Source: Azospirillum ramasamyi
Lineage (GTDB): Bacteria > Pseudomonadota > Alphaproteobacteria > Azospirillales > Azospirillaceae
Assembly: GCF_003233655.1 (NCBI RefSeq)
Contig: NZ_CP029829.1
Coordinates: forward strand, 1,622,978-1,686,977
Direction of reading: 5' to 3'
DNA: 64,000 bases
Position numbers and translations under genes: made by a program. The notes below the pieces were generated by a model. The model made no database searches and had not been told where the DNA came from. It was given only the letters and a program-made list of their open reading frames with translations. This document shows, piece by piece, positions 63,526 to 64,000 of this stretch. How positions within the stretch are numbered: position 1 is the first letter of the stretch; every line of letters begins with the position of its first letter.

Positions 63526-64000
63526 ATGCCGGAACACGATGAGAACACATGGGGCGGACGGGTCGCGCGGTATGCGCGGGTCGGCACCGCCGTTGGCGGG
63601 CTGGCCGCGCGGCTGGCGGGCGAGCGCGTGCTGGGAATCCGCGTCGAGCGCGACCGCCACGCGGCGGAACTGCGGGCGGCGCTGGGCGGGCTGAAAGGGC
63701 CGCTGATGAAGGTGGCGCAGATCCTGTCGACCATCCCCGACGCCCTGCCGAAGGAATACACCCAGGAGCTGGCGCAGCTTCAGGCCGACGCGCCGTCGAT
63801 GGGCTGGCCCTTCGTCAAGCGGCGGATGGCGAGCGAGCTCGGCCCCAACTGGCAGTCGCGGTTCCGCAGCTTCGAGCACACGGCCGCCGCCGCCGCGTCG
63901 CTGGGCCAGGTCCACAAGGCAATCGGCCCCGACGGGCGGGAGCTTGCCTGCAAGCTGCAATATCCCGACATGGCCTCGGCCGTGGAGGCCGACCTGCGGC
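63526..64000 (+). CDS. ABC1/UbiB-family kinase-like protein (3' end outside the window)
   Basis: The first ~158 residues of an AarF/UbiB-type atypical kinase. Visible marks are the K-x-x-Q helix (LKGPLMKVAQILS), where the family normally has K-x-G-Q, and the Ala-rich nucleotide loop AAAAASLGQVHKA that replaces the P-loop, followed by the VAIxLQYP-type strand with Lys (ACKLQYPDM). UbiB proteins support ubiquinone synthesis or lipid transport. ATG 63526 or GTG 63520 could be the start. The catalytic Asp and DFG-like motifs lie past the window. Confidence 0.88.
   Translation, partial: MPEHDENTWGGRVARYARVGTAVGGLAARLAGERVLGIRVERDRHAAELRAALGGLKGPLMKVAQILSTIPDALPKEYTQELAQLQADAPSMGWPFVKRRMASELGPNWQSRFRSFEHTAAAAASLGQVHKAIGPDGRELACKLQYPDMASAVEADLR

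Noticed and set aside
63273..63542. Plus-strand 89-codon frame before the UbiB-like gene
   Set aside because: Poor third-position G/C, no recognisable domain, and the region has signs of a minus-strand transcript.

Overview
The window comes from the chromosome of a high-GC alphaproteobacterium, most likely an Azospirillum-type member of the Rhodospirillales. This is inferred from gene content and not from a database match. The pointers are a NDUFA12-type complex I protein, strong GC bias at third codon positions, a long FtsZ ending in a [13 protein letters not shown] peptide, and the order rnpB-mraZ-dcw. There is no IS element, prophage or CRISPR array. Most of the window is housekeeping DNA.

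Layout. 1-13,000: the end of a penicillin-binding protein, an SDR enzyme, rplY-pth-ychF, a Na/Pi cotransporter-PhoU fusion behind a probable Pho box, an EAL phosphodiesterase whose 3' end overlaps a convergent NUDIX gene, a LysR regulator, an MFS transporter with a small membrane partner, and a set comprising NDUFA12, mlaD, a glycine-zipper protein and a DUF2155 protein. 13,000-19,450: a minus-strand hydrolase, then a sulfur module: cysE and iscR (overlapping by 4 bases), a cysteine desulfurase, an HscB-like protein, a [2Fe-2S] ferredoxin and mnmA. These genes make cysteine, take sulfur from it for Fe-S clusters, and thiolate tRNA. A tRNA-Met(CAU) with its own promoter and terminator follows. 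19,450-33,000: a REC-GGDEF protein, an AcoR-like sigma-54 activator, a 5-oxoprolinase-type protein, a GNAT enzyme, a TerB/J-domain protein, an unknown membrane protein, and an overlapping trio (ABC-F, EamA, AmpD-like amidase).

33,000-55,450: rnpB, then about 800 gene-free bases rich in regulatory motifs, then the complete dcw cluster: mraZ, rsmH, ftsL, ftsI, murE, murF, mraY, murD, ftsW, murG, a small unknown ORF, murC, murB, ddl, ftsQ, ftsA, ftsZ, and lpxC after a terminator. Nearly all dcw genes overlap or abut, so translational coupling is expected. Together they make the UDP-MurNAc-pentapeptide and lipid I/II, and build the septal machinery.

55,450-64,000: bacteriohemerythrin, ligA, an unknown protein, guaB, rlmE, a Ppx/GppA phosphatase, and the start of an ABC1/UbiB-family kinase.

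The most interesting stretch is 33,428-34,222. Four NCCCA repeats with an exact 10-bp period overlap a promoter just upstream of mraZ and match the known MraZ operator design. Further arrays of the same kind lie up to 780 bp upstream of the mraZ start. Interspersed with them is a cluster of DnaA-box-like sites that includes a perfect inverted pair. Other points of note are an HscB-like protein with a degenerate HPD motif in an operon lacking iscU and hscA, an 82-codon ORF coupled to murG, and several structured intergenic repeats.
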